DNA from: Solirubrobacteraceae bacterium
Lineage (GTDB): Bacteria > Actinomycetota > Thermoleophilia > Solirubrobacterales > Solirubrobacteraceae
Length of the DNA stretch: 29,992 nt
NCBI GenBank assembly: GCA_025928415.1
Contig: JAICJK010000001.1
Location: 1-29,992 of the forward strand
Direction: 5' to 3'
Positions within the stretch are counted from its first letter, which is position 1, and the number at the start of each line of letters is the position of its first letter. Shown in pieces: positions 15,795 through 25,621 of this stretch. A program made the position numbers and the translations under genes. The notes under the pieces are model-generated. The model did not search any database and was not told the DNA's origin. It was given only the letters and a program-made list of their open reading frames with translations.

Positions 15795-17201
15795 TCAGGC
15801 GGCGAGGGCGGCCGGCGCCGGGGGGGCGACGGCGTCGGGCTCGGCGTGCGAGCGGCGCTCGACGAGCGCGAGCTCGGCCTCGAAGTCGACGTCGTCGCCG
15901 TGCCCGAAGGCCACGCCGGTTCCCGCGAGGACCTTCGTGATGAAGATCTCCACGAGCTCGCCGTCGAGCTGGGCCCCGGAGACCCGCCGCAGCTCGGCGA
16001 TGGCCTCCTCGTGGGCCACCGGGCGCTTGTAGGAGTCGCGCGCGGTCATGACGTCGTAGGTGTCGGCCACCGAGATCATCCGCGCCAGACGCGGGATCTC
16101 CTCGGCGGCGAGGCCGTTCGGGTAGCCCTTGCCGTCGATGCGCTCGTGGTGGGCGAGGATGATGTTCGCCACCTCGCCGTGGCCCTCGAGATGACGGACG
16201 ATCTCCGCCCCCTGCTCGGGATGGCGGCGGATCGTCTGCCACTGCTCGTCGCTGAGCTGCCCGGCGCTCCAGAAGATCGCGTCGGTGAAGGCGAACTTGC
16301 CGATGTCGTGCAGCAGCCCCGCGGTGTGCACGAGCTCCTGGTCGCTCTCGTCGCAGCCCGCGGCCGCAGCGATCGCGGTGGCGTAGCGGGCGACGGCCGC
16401 CGAGTGGCGGGCGGTCATGTTGTCGCGGGCGTGGACGGCGTTGAGCATCGCGCGCAGCACGCCGAAGTTCATGCGGGCCAGGCGCTGCGCGCGCTCGCGG
16501 GCGTCGCGCGCGTGCTGGCGGGCCTCCAGCAGCTCGCCCTGGAGCCGGATGTAGACGGCCAGGCCGAGCATGGACAGCAGCATCGCCGGCAGCGCATAGA
16601 GCGCGTAGAGCAGCGCGATGAGGGCCACGAGGACCGACTGGGCCAGGTTGGCCGACAGGAGCGGGACGTAGGTCGAGACGAGCTGCGCGCGGATCGGGCG
16701 CCCGGCGACGACCTTCATGAAGACGGCGACCAGCAGGTAGTTCAGGGCGCCCGCCGCCAGGAACGCAACCACCACGAGGACGGCGTACCAGGCGGAGGTG
16801 TTCGAGAGGTCGGCGGCGCGGTCGACCGCCTCGACGCCGGCGCCCACGATCAGCGGGAAGGCGCCGTAGATCGCGACGTCGCCGGCGAGCAGGAGCTGCG
16901 GCGAGGCGCTCGAGCTGCGCGGCTTCGGCGGCTGGCAGAGCGTCACCGCGATGCCGATCGCGGCGGCCGGCGCGGGGCCGAGCTCGACCGCGGCGAGCAC
17001 GAAGACGGGCAGGGACCCGACCACGAGCATGTGGTTGCTGCTCGTGAGCTCGTAGCGGTCGGCGAGGACGCCGAGGACGAAGAGGATCCCTACGAGCGCC
17101 GGGGGCTGCCACGACGCGGCCGTGGACAGCATCGCTCCGACCGCCGCCACCGCGGCGAGTCCGGCCACCGAGCCAGCCCAGGCGAGGCGATTCGCGCTCA
17201 C
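15795..17201 (-). CDS. Membrane-bound HD-GYP domain phosphodiesterase
   Basis: A 468-residue protein with about seven membrane segments in residues 8-220, a short coiled linker (QGELLEARQHARDARERAQR) and a C-terminal HD-GYP domain from about 245 to 425. HD-GYP enzymes hydrolyse cyclic di-GMP. The metal-binding HD pair is H298-D299 in AGLLHDIGKF, and the signature is HHERIDGKGYPNG at 351-363 with the GYP triplet intact; R...H upstream (TARHSAAVARYA) is also conserved. The C-terminal 45 residues are low-complexity and acidic then Ala/Pro-rich. The start is GTG at 17201 with AAAGG upstream; that GTG overlaps the stop of the 37-codon ORF. The membrane region resembles an integral membrane sensor but I cannot name its ligand. 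Confidence 0.9.
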   Translation of the reverse strand: MSANRLAWAGSVAGLAAVAAVGAMLSTAASWQPPALVGILFVLGVLADRYELTSSNHMLVVGSLPVFVLAAVELGPAPAAAIGIAVTLCQPPKPRSSSASPQLLLAGDVAIYGAFPLIVGAGVEAVDRAADLSNTSAWYAVLVVVAFLAAGALNYLLVAVFMKVVAGRPIRAQLVSTYVPLLSANLAQSVLVALIALLYALYALPAMLLSMLGLAVYIRLQGELLEARQHARDARERAQRLARMNFGVLRAMLNAVHARDNMTARHSAAVARYATAIAAAAGCDESDQELVHTAGLLHDIGKFAFTDAIFWSAGQLSDEQWQTIRRHPEQGAEIVRHLEGHGEVANIILAHHERIDGKGYPNGLAAEEIPRLARMISVADTYDVMTARDSYKRPVAHEEAIAELRRVSGAQLDGELVEIFITKVLAGTGVAFGHGDDVDFEAELALVERRSHAEPDAVAPPAPAALAA

Positions 17202-17311
17202 CTGCCTTTCATCGGCATGTGCAGGCGCTCCTTGATCCGGTGGAGCGCCTGCGAGAGGCGCTGGACGGAGGTACGAGCGGGCCGTCGGCGGGCCCGCGGA
17301 CGCCCTGTCAC
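17198..17311 (-). CDS. Putative 37-residue basic small protein coupled to era and the HD-GYP gene
   Basis: A 38-codon frame (including stop) fills the gap between era and the HD-GYP gene exactly. Its GTG (17311-17309) overlaps the era stop as GTGA, and its TGA (17200-17198) overlaps the HD-GYP start as GTGA. The product is strongly basic (ten Arg, two Lys, two His), begins [10 protein letters not shown] and then has a helix-like amphipathic stretch [17 protein letters not shown]. From codon 14 to 34 every third base is G or C, as in real genes of this genome. It has no homologue that I recognise. The same DNA contains an 11-bp inverted repeat (17221-17231 with 17242-17252) and a 7-bp one (17277-17283 with 17291-17297), so a regulatory leader for the HD-GYP gene is an alternative reading. 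Confidence 0.45.
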   Translation of the reverse strand: MTGRPRARRRPARTSVQRLSQALHRIKERLHMPMKGR

Positions 17312-18189
17312 TCGATGCCGAGGCGGTCGAGCAGACCCTCGTCCGCGCGCCACCCGCGCCGGACGCGGACGGACAGGTCGAGATGCACGCGACCGCCGGT
17401 CTCGCGCTCGAGCTCGCGACGGGCCGCCGACCCGATCGCCTTGATCATCCGCCCGCCCGCGCCGATCAGGATGCCCTTCTGCGATTCGGTCTCCACCCAG
17501 ACCAGCGCCCGCACGCGCGCGAGGTCCTCGCGGGAGCGATCGATCTCGTCGATGACCACCTCGACGCTGTGCGGGACCTCCTGGAAGGTGCGGCGCAGGA
17601 CCTGCTCGCGCACGAGCTCGGCGAGCAGGACGTCCTCGGCCTGGTCGGAGCGGTCGTCGGAGGCGAACAGGAACGGGCTCTCGGGCATCAGCCCCGCGAG
17701 GTGCTCGAACAGCGGTCGCACCCCGCTGCCCGTCCGGGCCGAGACCGGGAACACGTCCTCCGCGACGTCGAGCTCGGCGGCCGCCGTGAGGGCCTGGACC
17801 GTCCGCGCCCGGTCGAGGCGGTCGAGCTTGTTGACCGCCAGGACCACCGGCACGCGGGCCGCCGTGAGCGTCCGGGCGATCCAGCGGTCGCCGGGGCCGA
17901 CGCCCTCGTAGCCGTTGACGACCATGAGCGCGGCGTCCGCGTCGGCGACCTCGTGCTCGACGCGGTGCTGCATGCGCGCGGTGAGCGCGTCGCGCGGGCG
18001 CTGGACGCCCGGCAGGTCGACGAGCACGAGCTGGGTCGAGGCGGTGGTGACGACGCCGCGGACCGCGCGCCGCGTGGTCTGCGGCTTGTCGGAGGTGATC
18101 GCCACCTTCGCCCCGACCAGGGCGTTGACGAGCGTGGACTTGCCGACGTTCGGCCGGCCCGCGAGCGCGACGAAGCCCGCCCGGGTCAC
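17308..18189 (-). CDS. era: GTPase Era
   Basis: Ras-like GTPase with KH domain that binds 16S rRNA and helps 30S subunit assembly. The 293-residue protein has G1 GRPNVGKS at 11-18, the switch [11 protein letters not shown]3 DLPG at 58-61, G4 NKLD, G5 SAR and a C-terminal KH domain with [16 protein letters not shown]3 is usually DTPG in Era; here Thr is Leu. The start is GTG at 18189, overlapping the ybeY stop as GTGA; longer frames upstream are shadow. It ends in GTGA overlap with the 37-codon ORF. The ybeY-era order is widespread in bacteria and supports a ribosome-biogenesis operon. Confidence 0.96.
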   Translation of the reverse strand: MTRAGFVALAGRPNVGKSTLVNALVGAKVAITSDKPQTTRRAVRGVVTTASTQLVLVDLPGVQRPRDALTARMQHRVEHEVADADAALMVVNGYEGVGPGDRWIARTLTAARVPVVLAVNKLDRLDRARTVQALTAAAELDVAEDVFPVSARTGSGVRPLFEHLAGLMPESPFLFASDDRSDQAEDVLLAELVREQVLRRTFQEVPHSVEVVIDEIDRSREDLARVRALVWVETESQKGILIGAGGRMIKAIGSAARRELERETGGRVHLDLSVRVRRGWRADEGLLDRLGIE

Positions 18190-18575
18190 CAGGTCATGAG
18201 CTCGGCCTGGAGGGCCAGCATCTCGCCGTCGTCGGTCTCGTGGTCCATGCCGACGAGATGGAGCGCGCCGTGCAGGACGGCCTCGCGCAGGTCCTCGGTC
18301 TCCTCGGGGCAGATGACGATGTCCCCGAGCTCGCGCTGGTCGTCCGGGGCGGACGGGTCCAGGTCCTCGTCGATCGGGAACGACAGGACGTCGGTGACGC
18401 CCTCGCGCCCGCGGTGGGCGCTGTTGAGCGCGGCGATCCGCTCCGGGGTGACCCACTCGACGGCGACGTGGCCGCCGTCGATGCCCCCGCTGGCGAGCGC
18501 GAGGCCCACGAGGCGCTCGATCTCCGCGGCGGGCGGCGCGCCCGCCGCCACCCCGATGACCTCCACGTCCAGCAT
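18186..18575 (-). CDS. ybeY: Endoribonuclease YbeY
   Basis: Zinc-dependent endoribonuclease for rRNA maturation and ribosome quality control, 129 residues. The metal site [12 protein letters not shown] matches the family H-G-x-L-H-L-x-G-x-D-H motif, with three metal-binding histidines. The N-terminal core shows [25 protein letters not shown], the usual LN..YR..D..TDVLSFP stretch. The protein is short for the family, with little before the core. ATG at 18575 starts three bases after the phoH stop. It overlaps era by GTGA. Confidence 0.95.
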   Translation of the reverse strand: MLDVEVIGVAAGAPPAAEIERLVGLALASGGIDGGHVAVEWVTPERIAALNSAHRGREGVTDVLSFPIDEDLDPSAPDDQRELGDIVICPEETEDLREAVLHGALHLVGMDHETDDGEMLALQAELMTW

Positions 18576-18578
18576 GGG

Positions 18579-19549
<971 letters not shown>

Positions 19550-19550
<1 letters not shown>

Positions 19551-19981
19551 CAGGTCCGCAGGGCCTGGGTCGCGATCGCCGACACCCGCTTGCCGTCCGC
19601 GCGCCCGGCGACCTTCGGCATCGCCGCCTTCATCACCGCGCCCATGTCCTTGGGCGAGGACGCGCCGCTCTCGGCGACCGCCGCCGCCACGATGGCCTGC
19701 AGCTCCGCGTCGGACAGCTCGGCGGGCAGGTAGCCCTCGATCATCCGCGCCTCGGACTCCTCCTGGTCGGCGAGCTCGTCGCGCCCGCCCGCGCGGAACG
19801 CGGAGGCGGACTCCACGCGGCGCTTGCGCTCCCGGCGCAGGACGGCGAGCTCGTCGTCGGAGCCCTCCTTGGCCGCCTTCTGCAGCTCGGACAGGATGAG
19901 GCGCAACGCGCCGACGCGATCCCGCTCGCCCGCCTTCATCGCGGTGGTCAGGTCGGACTTCACGGTGTCGGCCAGCGTCAT
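19550..19981 (-). CDS. yqeY: GatB/YqeY domain protein
   Basis: A 143-residue YqeY-family protein, related to the tail domain of the amidotransferase subunit GatB and probably tRNA- or RNA-binding. Typical features are the N-terminal helix [30 protein letters not shown], the central [17 protein letters not shown] and [12 protein letters not shown], and the end [29 protein letters not shown] at 19981 has GGAGGG just upstream. It opens the yqeY-phoH-ybeY-era run; rpsU, often next to yqeY elsewhere, is not here. Divergent from the NlpC/P60 gene across 89 bp that carry CCTCCAGAG twice. Confidence 0.93.
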
Positions 19982-20070
19982 GCCCTCCAGAGTCTAGAAG
20001 GGTTCCCGGAGGCGGTGAGCGGCCTGACCGGGCGCTGTGACGGGCCTCCAGAGCCGGGAGCATCGCGCCG

Positions 20071-21108
20071 ATGCATGCAGCGATGCCCCGCCTGCCGCTG
20101 TCGTCCGCCGCCGCCGTCCTGCTCGCCGCCTGCGGGCTCGCCGCGCCGGCCGCCGCGCCCGCCGCGACCCTGGCCGGCTGGGACGCCCCGCAGCAGCGCC
20201 GCGCGGTCCAGCAGGGCGTGATGGCGCCGCTCGAGGACGGCGGCTTCCACGGCGACCGGCCGCTGTCGGGCGCCCAGCTCAGGGCCGCGCTCGGCCGGCT
20301 CGCCGCGCGGCAGGCCGCGCCGGCGGTGACGCCGCCCGTCGCGCCGACGGTGAGCGTCATGGGCTTCGACGCGCTGCTCGTGGCGCAGCTCGGGCTCTCC
20401 GACGTGGCGCGTGCGGTCCAGGCGCAGGCGGCCCACGCCGGCCTGACGCCCCCGGCGCGCTTCGGCACCGAGGTCGTCGCGCGGCTGCTGGGCCTGCGGA
20501 CCGACCACCCGGCCTCCGACGACGCGCTCGAGCTCTACCCCACCCAGGCGATCACCCGCGCCGAGGCGGCGTGGTCCCTGGCGCAGGCCGGCGCCTTCGA
20601 CGGCTCGCAGCAGGCCTACGCCCGCGCGACGCTGGCGCGCTTCGTCCTGCCCCGTTACGCGGGCCGCCGGCGCGCCGCGCTGCGGATCGCCGTCGCGCGG
20701 ATCGGCATGCCCTACGTGTGGGGCGGCGAGACCGACCGAGCGTCGGCGGCCTACGGCGGTCAGGTCCACGGCGGCTACGACTGCTCGGGACTGGCCTGGC
20801 GCGTGTTCAAGCTGTCCGGCCTGCCCGGCGGCGGTTCGCTGCGCGGGCGCACCGCGGCTCAGCAGGCCGGCGAGATCCCGCGCTCGGCGCGGCTGCGCCT
20901 GAGCGGGGTCCGCGGCGGGGACCTGCTGTTCTTCGGGCCGGGGCGCTTCTGGCAGAGGGCGACCGAGCGGCGCATCGTCCACGAGGGGATCGCGCTGACG
21001 CCGGACTGGATGATCCACGCCTCCGCCCAGGGGGTCTACGTCTCCCCGCTGTTCGAGCCCTGGCGCCGGGCCGAGTTCAGCTGGGGCCGGCGCCTGCCCG
21101 GCCCATAG
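20071..21108 (+). CDS. Secreted NlpC/P60 (C40) peptidase
   Basis: A 345-residue exported cell-wall hydrolase of the NlpC/P60 family, which cuts peptide bonds in peptidoglycan stems. Residues 1-35 are a signal sequence; LLAAC at 17-21 fits a lipobox, though an ordinary cleavage after the Ala-rich run is also possible. Two segments (about 47-80 and 155-195, with ITRAEAAWSLAQAG) resemble S-layer-homology repeats that bind cell-wall polymers. The catalytic domain is about 200-340: Cys238 in YDCSGLAWRVF, His304 in IVHEGIAL and a third polar residue His316 in WMIHAS. GGGAG lies ten bases before ATG 20071; ATG 20083 is an alternative start. Convergent with pfkA, 21 bp apart. Confidence 0.9.
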   Translation: MHAAMPRLPLSSAAAVLLAACGLAAPAAAPAATLAGWDAPQQRRAVQQGVMAPLEDGGFHGDRPLSGAQLRAALGRLAARQAAPAVTPPVAPTVSVMGFDALLVAQLGLSDVARAVQAQAAHAGLTPPARFGTEVVARLLGLRTDHPASDDALELYPTQAITRAEAAWSLAQAGAFDGSQQAYARATLARFVLPRYAGRRRAALRIAVARIGMPYVWGGETDRASAAYGGQVHGGYDCSGLAWRVFKLSGLPGGGSLRGRTAAQQAGEIPRSARLRLSGVRGGDLLFFGPGRFWQRATERRIVHEGIALTPDWMIHASAQGVYVSPLFEPWRRAEFSWGRRLPGP

Positions 21109-21129
21109 CCGGCGGCCCAGCCCGCGGCC

Positions 21130-22170
<1,041 letters not shown>

Positions 22171-22185
22171 GCCCCCGACAGTAGG

Positions 22186-23025
22186 TCAGGCGCGCCGGAG
22201 CAGCAACGCCGCCCATTCCGCGCCGTGGCGGCGGGCGGCCTCGCGCAGGCCGCGGTGCTCGGCGAACGCCGCGGCGACCTCGTCGGCCTCGTGCGCGAGC
22301 AGCCCGGAGGCGATGAGCACGTCGGGCTGCGCGCCCGTGAAGCCGTCCCGCGCGACCCGCAGCAGCAGGGGCCGCAGCAGGTTGGCCAGGACCAGCGGCG
22401 CCCCCGGCCCCGGCCCCTCGTGGACGAGGTCGTGGCGCGTGGCGGCGACCTCGACGCCGTTGGCCAGCGCGTTGTCCCGCGTCGCCGCGATCGACGCGCG
22501 CTCGTGGTCGAAGCCCGCCACCGGCGCCCAGCCCAGCTTCGCGGCGGCGATCGCCAGGACACCCGAGCCGCAGCCCGCGTCCATCGCCGCGCCGCGCGAG
22601 CCGGGTGGCGTGCCGTCCGCCAGCTCGAGCAGCAGCTCGAGGCACAGGCGCGTGGTGTGGTGGGCGCCGGTCCCGAACGCCTGCCCCGGGTCGATGACGA
22701 CCTCCAGGCTCTCGCCGCCGGGCGCCGGCGCGTGCCACGGCGCGCGCACCCGCAGCCGGCCGCCGATCGCGATCGGCCGGTGGAAGTCGCGCCAGCGCTG
22801 CGCCCAGTCGTCCGCCACCTCGGAGGTCGAGACGTCGACGAGGGCGTCGCCGGCCGCCGCCCGCAGGTCCGGCAGCGACGGCAGCTCGCCCGGGGCGCCG
22901 TAGATCGCGTACTCGACGCGGTCGCCGAGGTCGGTCTCCTCGACGCCGGCGGGCGCGAGCGCCAGCAGCTCGGCCAGCGCGAGCTCGGCGTCCTCGCGGC
23001 GGACGCGCACGGCCAGGCGCAGCAT
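22186..23025 (-). CDS. prmA: Ribosomal protein L11 methyltransferase
   Basis: SAM-dependent methyltransferase that trimethylates ribosomal protein L11, 279 residues. The N-terminal substrate domain (about 1-90) is followed by the family motif VVIDPGQAFGTGAHHTTRLCLE, the SAM-binding MDAGCGSGVLAIAAAKLG and LVLANLLRPLL in place of the usual NIL. ATG at 23025 is 12 bp after the dnaJ stop. The dnaJ-prmA order is found in many Gram-positive bacteria and supports the assignment. Confidence 0.93.
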   Translation of the reverse strand: MLRLAVRVRREDAELALAELLALAPAGVEETDLGDRVEYAIYGAPGELPSLPDLRAAAGDALVDVSTSEVADDWAQRWRDFHRPIAIGGRLRVRAPWHAPAPGGESLEVVIDPGQAFGTGAHHTTRLCLELLLELADGTPPGSRGAAMDAGCGSGVLAIAAAKLGWAPVAGFDHERASIAATRDNALANGVEVAATRHDLVHEGPGPGAPLVLANLLRPLLLRVARDGFTGAQPDVLIASGLLAHEADEVAAAFAEHRGLREAARRHGAEWAALLLRRA

Positions 23026-23037
23026 CGGCCCAGGCCC

Positions 23038-24165
23038 TCAGGCGTGGAACAGCCGCTTGAGCTTGGACACCATGCCCTCGTCCCCGGCCAGGTTCTCGGG
23101 CGTGATGGAGGTCGCGAGCTGCTCGAGCAGCGCGCGCTGCTCGCGCGTCAGGCGGCGGGGGATGACCACGTTGGCGACGACGCGCAGGTCGCCGTGGCGC
23201 CCCGGGCGCCGCAGGACGGGCATGCCCTTGCCGCGCAGCGTGATCGTCGCCCCGGGCTGGGTGCCCGCGGGGAGCTCGACCTCGACGTCGCCGTCGAGCA
23301 GCGACCCCGCGCGCAGCGTCCCGCCGAGCGCCGCCTGCGGCGCCGGGACGTCGAGCACCGTGACCAGGTCGTCCCCATCGCGGATGAAGCGCGGGTCGGG
23401 GCGCACCTGCACGACGACGTAGAGGTCGCCGGCCGGCCCGCCCGCCTCGCCCGCGTGCCCGCGCCCGGACAGGCGCACGCGCTGGCCGTCGGCGATTCCC
23501 GCGGGGACGTCGACCTCGAGCGTGCGCACGCGGACCTCGCGGCCGCGGCCGTCGCAGCGCGCGCACGGCGTCTGCGGGACGCGCCCGTCGCCGTGGCACA
23601 CGTCGCAGTCCACCGTCCGCACGACCTGCCCGAACGGCGTGCGCGAGACCGCCTGCAGCCGGCCCGCGCCGCCGCAGCGCTCGCAGGTCTCGATCGGCGT
23701 GCCCGGCTCGGCGCCGTTGCCGTGGCAGTGCTCGCAGACGTCGACCGCCTCGAAGGACAGCTCCTCGCGCGTCCCGCGCGCGGCGTCGGCCAGGTCGACC
23801 GAGACCTGCACCGCGACGTCCGCCCCGGCCATCGGCCCGCCGGCCGTCCGCCCGCCGAACGCCTGCCCGAAGAACTGGTCGAAGAGGTCGGAGATCGAGC
23901 CGAAGCCGTCGAAGCTCGGGCCCATCCCGCCGGAGCGCAGCCCCTCGTGCCCGTAGCGGTCGTAGGTGGCGCGGCGCTCGGGGTCCGAGAGGATCTCGTA
24001 GGCCTCCGCGGCCTCCTTGAACTTCTCCTCGGCCTGCGGGTCGTGCGCGTTGACGTCCGGGTGCAGCTCGCGGGCCAGCCGGCGGAAGGCCTTCTTGACC
24101 TCGGTCTCGTCCGCGTCGCGGCCGACGCCGAGGACCTCGTAGGGATCGCGGGTGGTGGAGCTCAT
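23038..24165 (-). CDS. dnaJ: Chaperone DnaJ
   Basis: Hsp40 co-chaperone that stimulates DnaK and binds unfolded proteins, 375 residues. It has a J domain (about 6-70) with the HPD motif in RELHPDVNAHD, a short Gly/Phe region (GPSFDGFGSISDLFDQFFG), the zinc region with four CxxCxGxG-type repeats (CEHCHGNG, CERCGGAG, CDVCHGDG, CARCDGRG) and the C-terminal substrate domains. Having all four zinc repeats marks a full DnaJ, not CbpA. ATG at 24165 overlaps the hrcA stop as ATGA. The shortened Gly/Phe region is typical of the second DnaJ of actinobacteria that pairs with hrcA. Confidence 0.96.
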   Translation of the reverse strand: MSSTTRDPYEVLGVGRDADETEVKKAFRRLARELHPDVNAHDPQAEEKFKEAAEAYEILSDPERRATYDRYGHEGLRSGGMGPSFDGFGSISDLFDQFFGQAFGGRTAGGPMAGADVAVQVSVDLADAARGTREELSFEAVDVCEHCHGNGAEPGTPIETCERCGGAGRLQAVSRTPFGQVVRTVDCDVCHGDGRVPQTPCARCDGRGREVRVRTLEVDVPAGIADGQRVRLSGRGHAGEAGGPAGDLYVVVQVRPDPRFIRDGDDLVTVLDVPAPQAALGGTLRAGSLLDGDVEVELPAGTQPGATITLRGKGMPVLRRPGRHGDLRVVANVVIPRRLTREQRALLEQLATSITPENLAGDEGMVSKLKRLFHA

Positions 24166-25202
24166 GCGATGTCGTACACGTCCTCGATGAAGCGGGAGAG
24201 CTGGTGGGCGGCGTCGCGCACGCTGCGGATGGCGCCGGCGTAGTCCATGCGGACCGGGCCGATGACCGAGACCGTGCCCAGCTTGCGGGCCGGCAACCCG
24301 TAGCCGGCGGCGACCACGGCCATCGACTGCAGGGCGGGCGCCTCGTTCTCGGCGCCGATCCGCACGAGGACGTCCCGCTCGCCGAGCGCGGCGCGCAGGA
24401 CGCCGAGCAGCGTCACGCGGCGCTCGAGCATGCCCATCAGCGCGTTGATCTGCGACAGGTCGTGGACCTCCTGGCGCCCGAGCAGCCGGGCCGTCCCGTC
24501 GACGTAGAGCGCGTCCTCAGCCGTCACGACGAGATCGGTGAACGCGGGGGCCAGCGCCTCCAGGAAGGTGCCCTCCGCCGCCCCGAGCGACGGGTCCGCC
24601 AAGCGTGCCCGCAGCGTGCGCCAGCCCAGCCCGACGCCGGTCAGCGCCTCGTTGAGGTAGGCCCCCGCCCACGACACGAGCCCCGGGTCGACGGCACGGT
24701 CGAAGGTGAACACGCGCTTGGACACGCCGCCGGTGGAGGTGATGATCACGACCATCAGGACCTGCGGCTGGAGCGCGAGGACCTCGACGTGGCGGATCGT
24801 GGCCGTGTCGATCGGCGGCGCGGAGACGATGGCCAGCAGGTTCGTGACCTGCGACAGCGTCTCGGCGGTGACCCGCATCGCCTCGTCGACCTCGCGGCGC
24901 ATGAGCTGCAGCCCGAGGCCCGGCCCGCCGGGGCCCACGCGGGCGGGCAGCCGGTCGCGGCCGCCGAGGAGGTGGTCCACGTAGTAGCGGTGCCCCGCGT
25001 CGGTCGGCACGCGCCCGGCGCTGGTGTGCGGGTGCACGAGCAGGCCCTGCTCCTCGAGCTGGGCGAGCTCGGTGCGGATCGTCGAGGGCCCGCAATCCAG
25101 CTCGGGGTCGGCGGCCAGGGCCTTGGAGCCCACGGGCTGCCCGGACGTCACGTGGGCGTCGACGACCTTGCGCAGGACGAGCTCTTGGCGCGGGCTCAGC
25201 AC
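24162..25202 (-). CDS. hrcA: Heat-inducible transcription repressor HrcA
   Basis: DNA-binding repressor of heat-shock genes, 346 residues. The winged helix at the N-terminus reads LSPRQELVLRKVVDAHVTSGQPVGSKALA and PSTIRTELAQLEEQGLLVHPHTSAGRVPTDAGHRYYVD, the most conserved part of the family; the GAF-like regulatory domain follows (VLMVVIITSTGGVSKRVF) and the end GPVRMDYAGAIRSVRDAA is typical. The start is GTG at 25202 without a ribosome-binding site, with TACCAT seven bases upstream. HrcA normally binds CIRCE inverted repeats; none is present here, so its targets (for example groES-groEL) must lie elsewhere. Confidence 0.95.
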   Translation of the reverse strand: MLSPRQELVLRKVVDAHVTSGQPVGSKALAADPELDCGPSTIRTELAQLEEQGLLVHPHTSAGRVPTDAGHRYYVDHLLGGRDRLPARVGPGGPGLGLQLMRREVDEAMRVTAETLSQVTNLLAIVSAPPIDTATIRHVEVLALQPQVLMVVIITSTGGVSKRVFTFDRAVDPGLVSWAGAYLNEALTGVGLGWRTLRARLADPSLGAAEGTFLEALAPAFTDLVVTAEDALYVDGTARLLGRQEVHDLSQINALMGMLERRVTLLGVLRAALGERDVLVRIGAENEAPALQSMAVVAAGYGLPARKLGTVSVIGPVRMDYAGAIRSVRDAAHQLSRFIEDVYDIA

Positions 25203-25209
25203 TCCCGTG

Positions 25210-25237
25210 ATGGTACGAAGCCGGCCGGGCGCGTCAG
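25210..25237 (-). promoter_or_regulatory. Predicted promoter of hrcA-dnaJ, probably leaderless
   Basis: On the minus strand CTGACG (25232-25237) and TACCAT (25210-25215) are 16 bases apart and resemble a -35/-10 pair. TACCAT ends seven bases before the GTG of hrcA, which has no Shine-Dalgarno sequence, so transcription probably begins at or next to the start codon. The -35 overlaps the hadB-like stop codon. Confidence 0.45.
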
Positions 25238-25620
25238 GCTGGCAGCTCGATCTCGGCCTCGGCGTTGCGGATGATCTGGGTGCCGCCCTGCTCGGCGACG
25301 GTGTGGACCACCGCGACCCCGTCGCGCACCTCGTGCACGACGCCGGTGACGGTCAGCTCCTGCTCGGGGAGCCCCATGCCGCGGAACTGGACCCTGAGGC
25401 GCTTGAGCGCGTGCGGGCCGCCGCCGGCCTGGGTCTGCGCGCGGGCGACCTGCGCCATCGTCCATAGCCCGTGCAGGATGCGCCCGGGCAGGCCCACCTG
25501 CTTGGCGAACTCCTCGTCGATGTGGATCGGGTTGAAGTCGCCCGAGGCGCCCGCGTAGCGCACCGTGAGGTACCTGTCGGGTGTCGTCCTCAGCTCCGGA
25601 AGGGCGTCGCCGGCCTGCAT
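25234..25620 (-). CDS. hadB: MaoC-type (3R)-hydroxyacyl dehydratase subunit, HadB-like
   Basis: A 128-residue hot-dog-fold hydratase/dehydratase. The catalytic motif is YAGASGDFNPIHIDEEFAKQ, in which Asp and His are five residues apart (DFNPIH) as in (R)-specific enoyl hydratases and HadB; LPGRILHGLWTMAQVAR is the conserved helix after it. HadB is the catalytic partner of HadA in the FAS-II dehydratase of mycobacteria. Here the gene follows the HadA-like gene after one base, so the same heterodimer is likely. The acyl substrate is not known: mycolic acids are not expected in this lineage, and a fatty-acid, polyhydroxyalkanoate or catabolic role is possible. Confidence 0.85.
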   Translation of the reverse strand: MQAGDALPELRTTPDRYLTVRYAGASGDFNPIHIDEEFAKQVGLPGRILHGLWTMAQVARAQTQAGGGPHALKRLRVQFRGMGLPEQELTVTGVVHEVRDGVAVVHTVAEQGGTQIIRNAEAEIELPA

Positions 25621-25621
25621 G

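Noticed and set aside
25190..25215. CIRCE-like half site at the hrcA start
   Set aside because: GAGTGCTGA matches one arm, but the base sequence nine positions away does not match the other arm, and the match coincides with the start codon and conserved residues 1-3.
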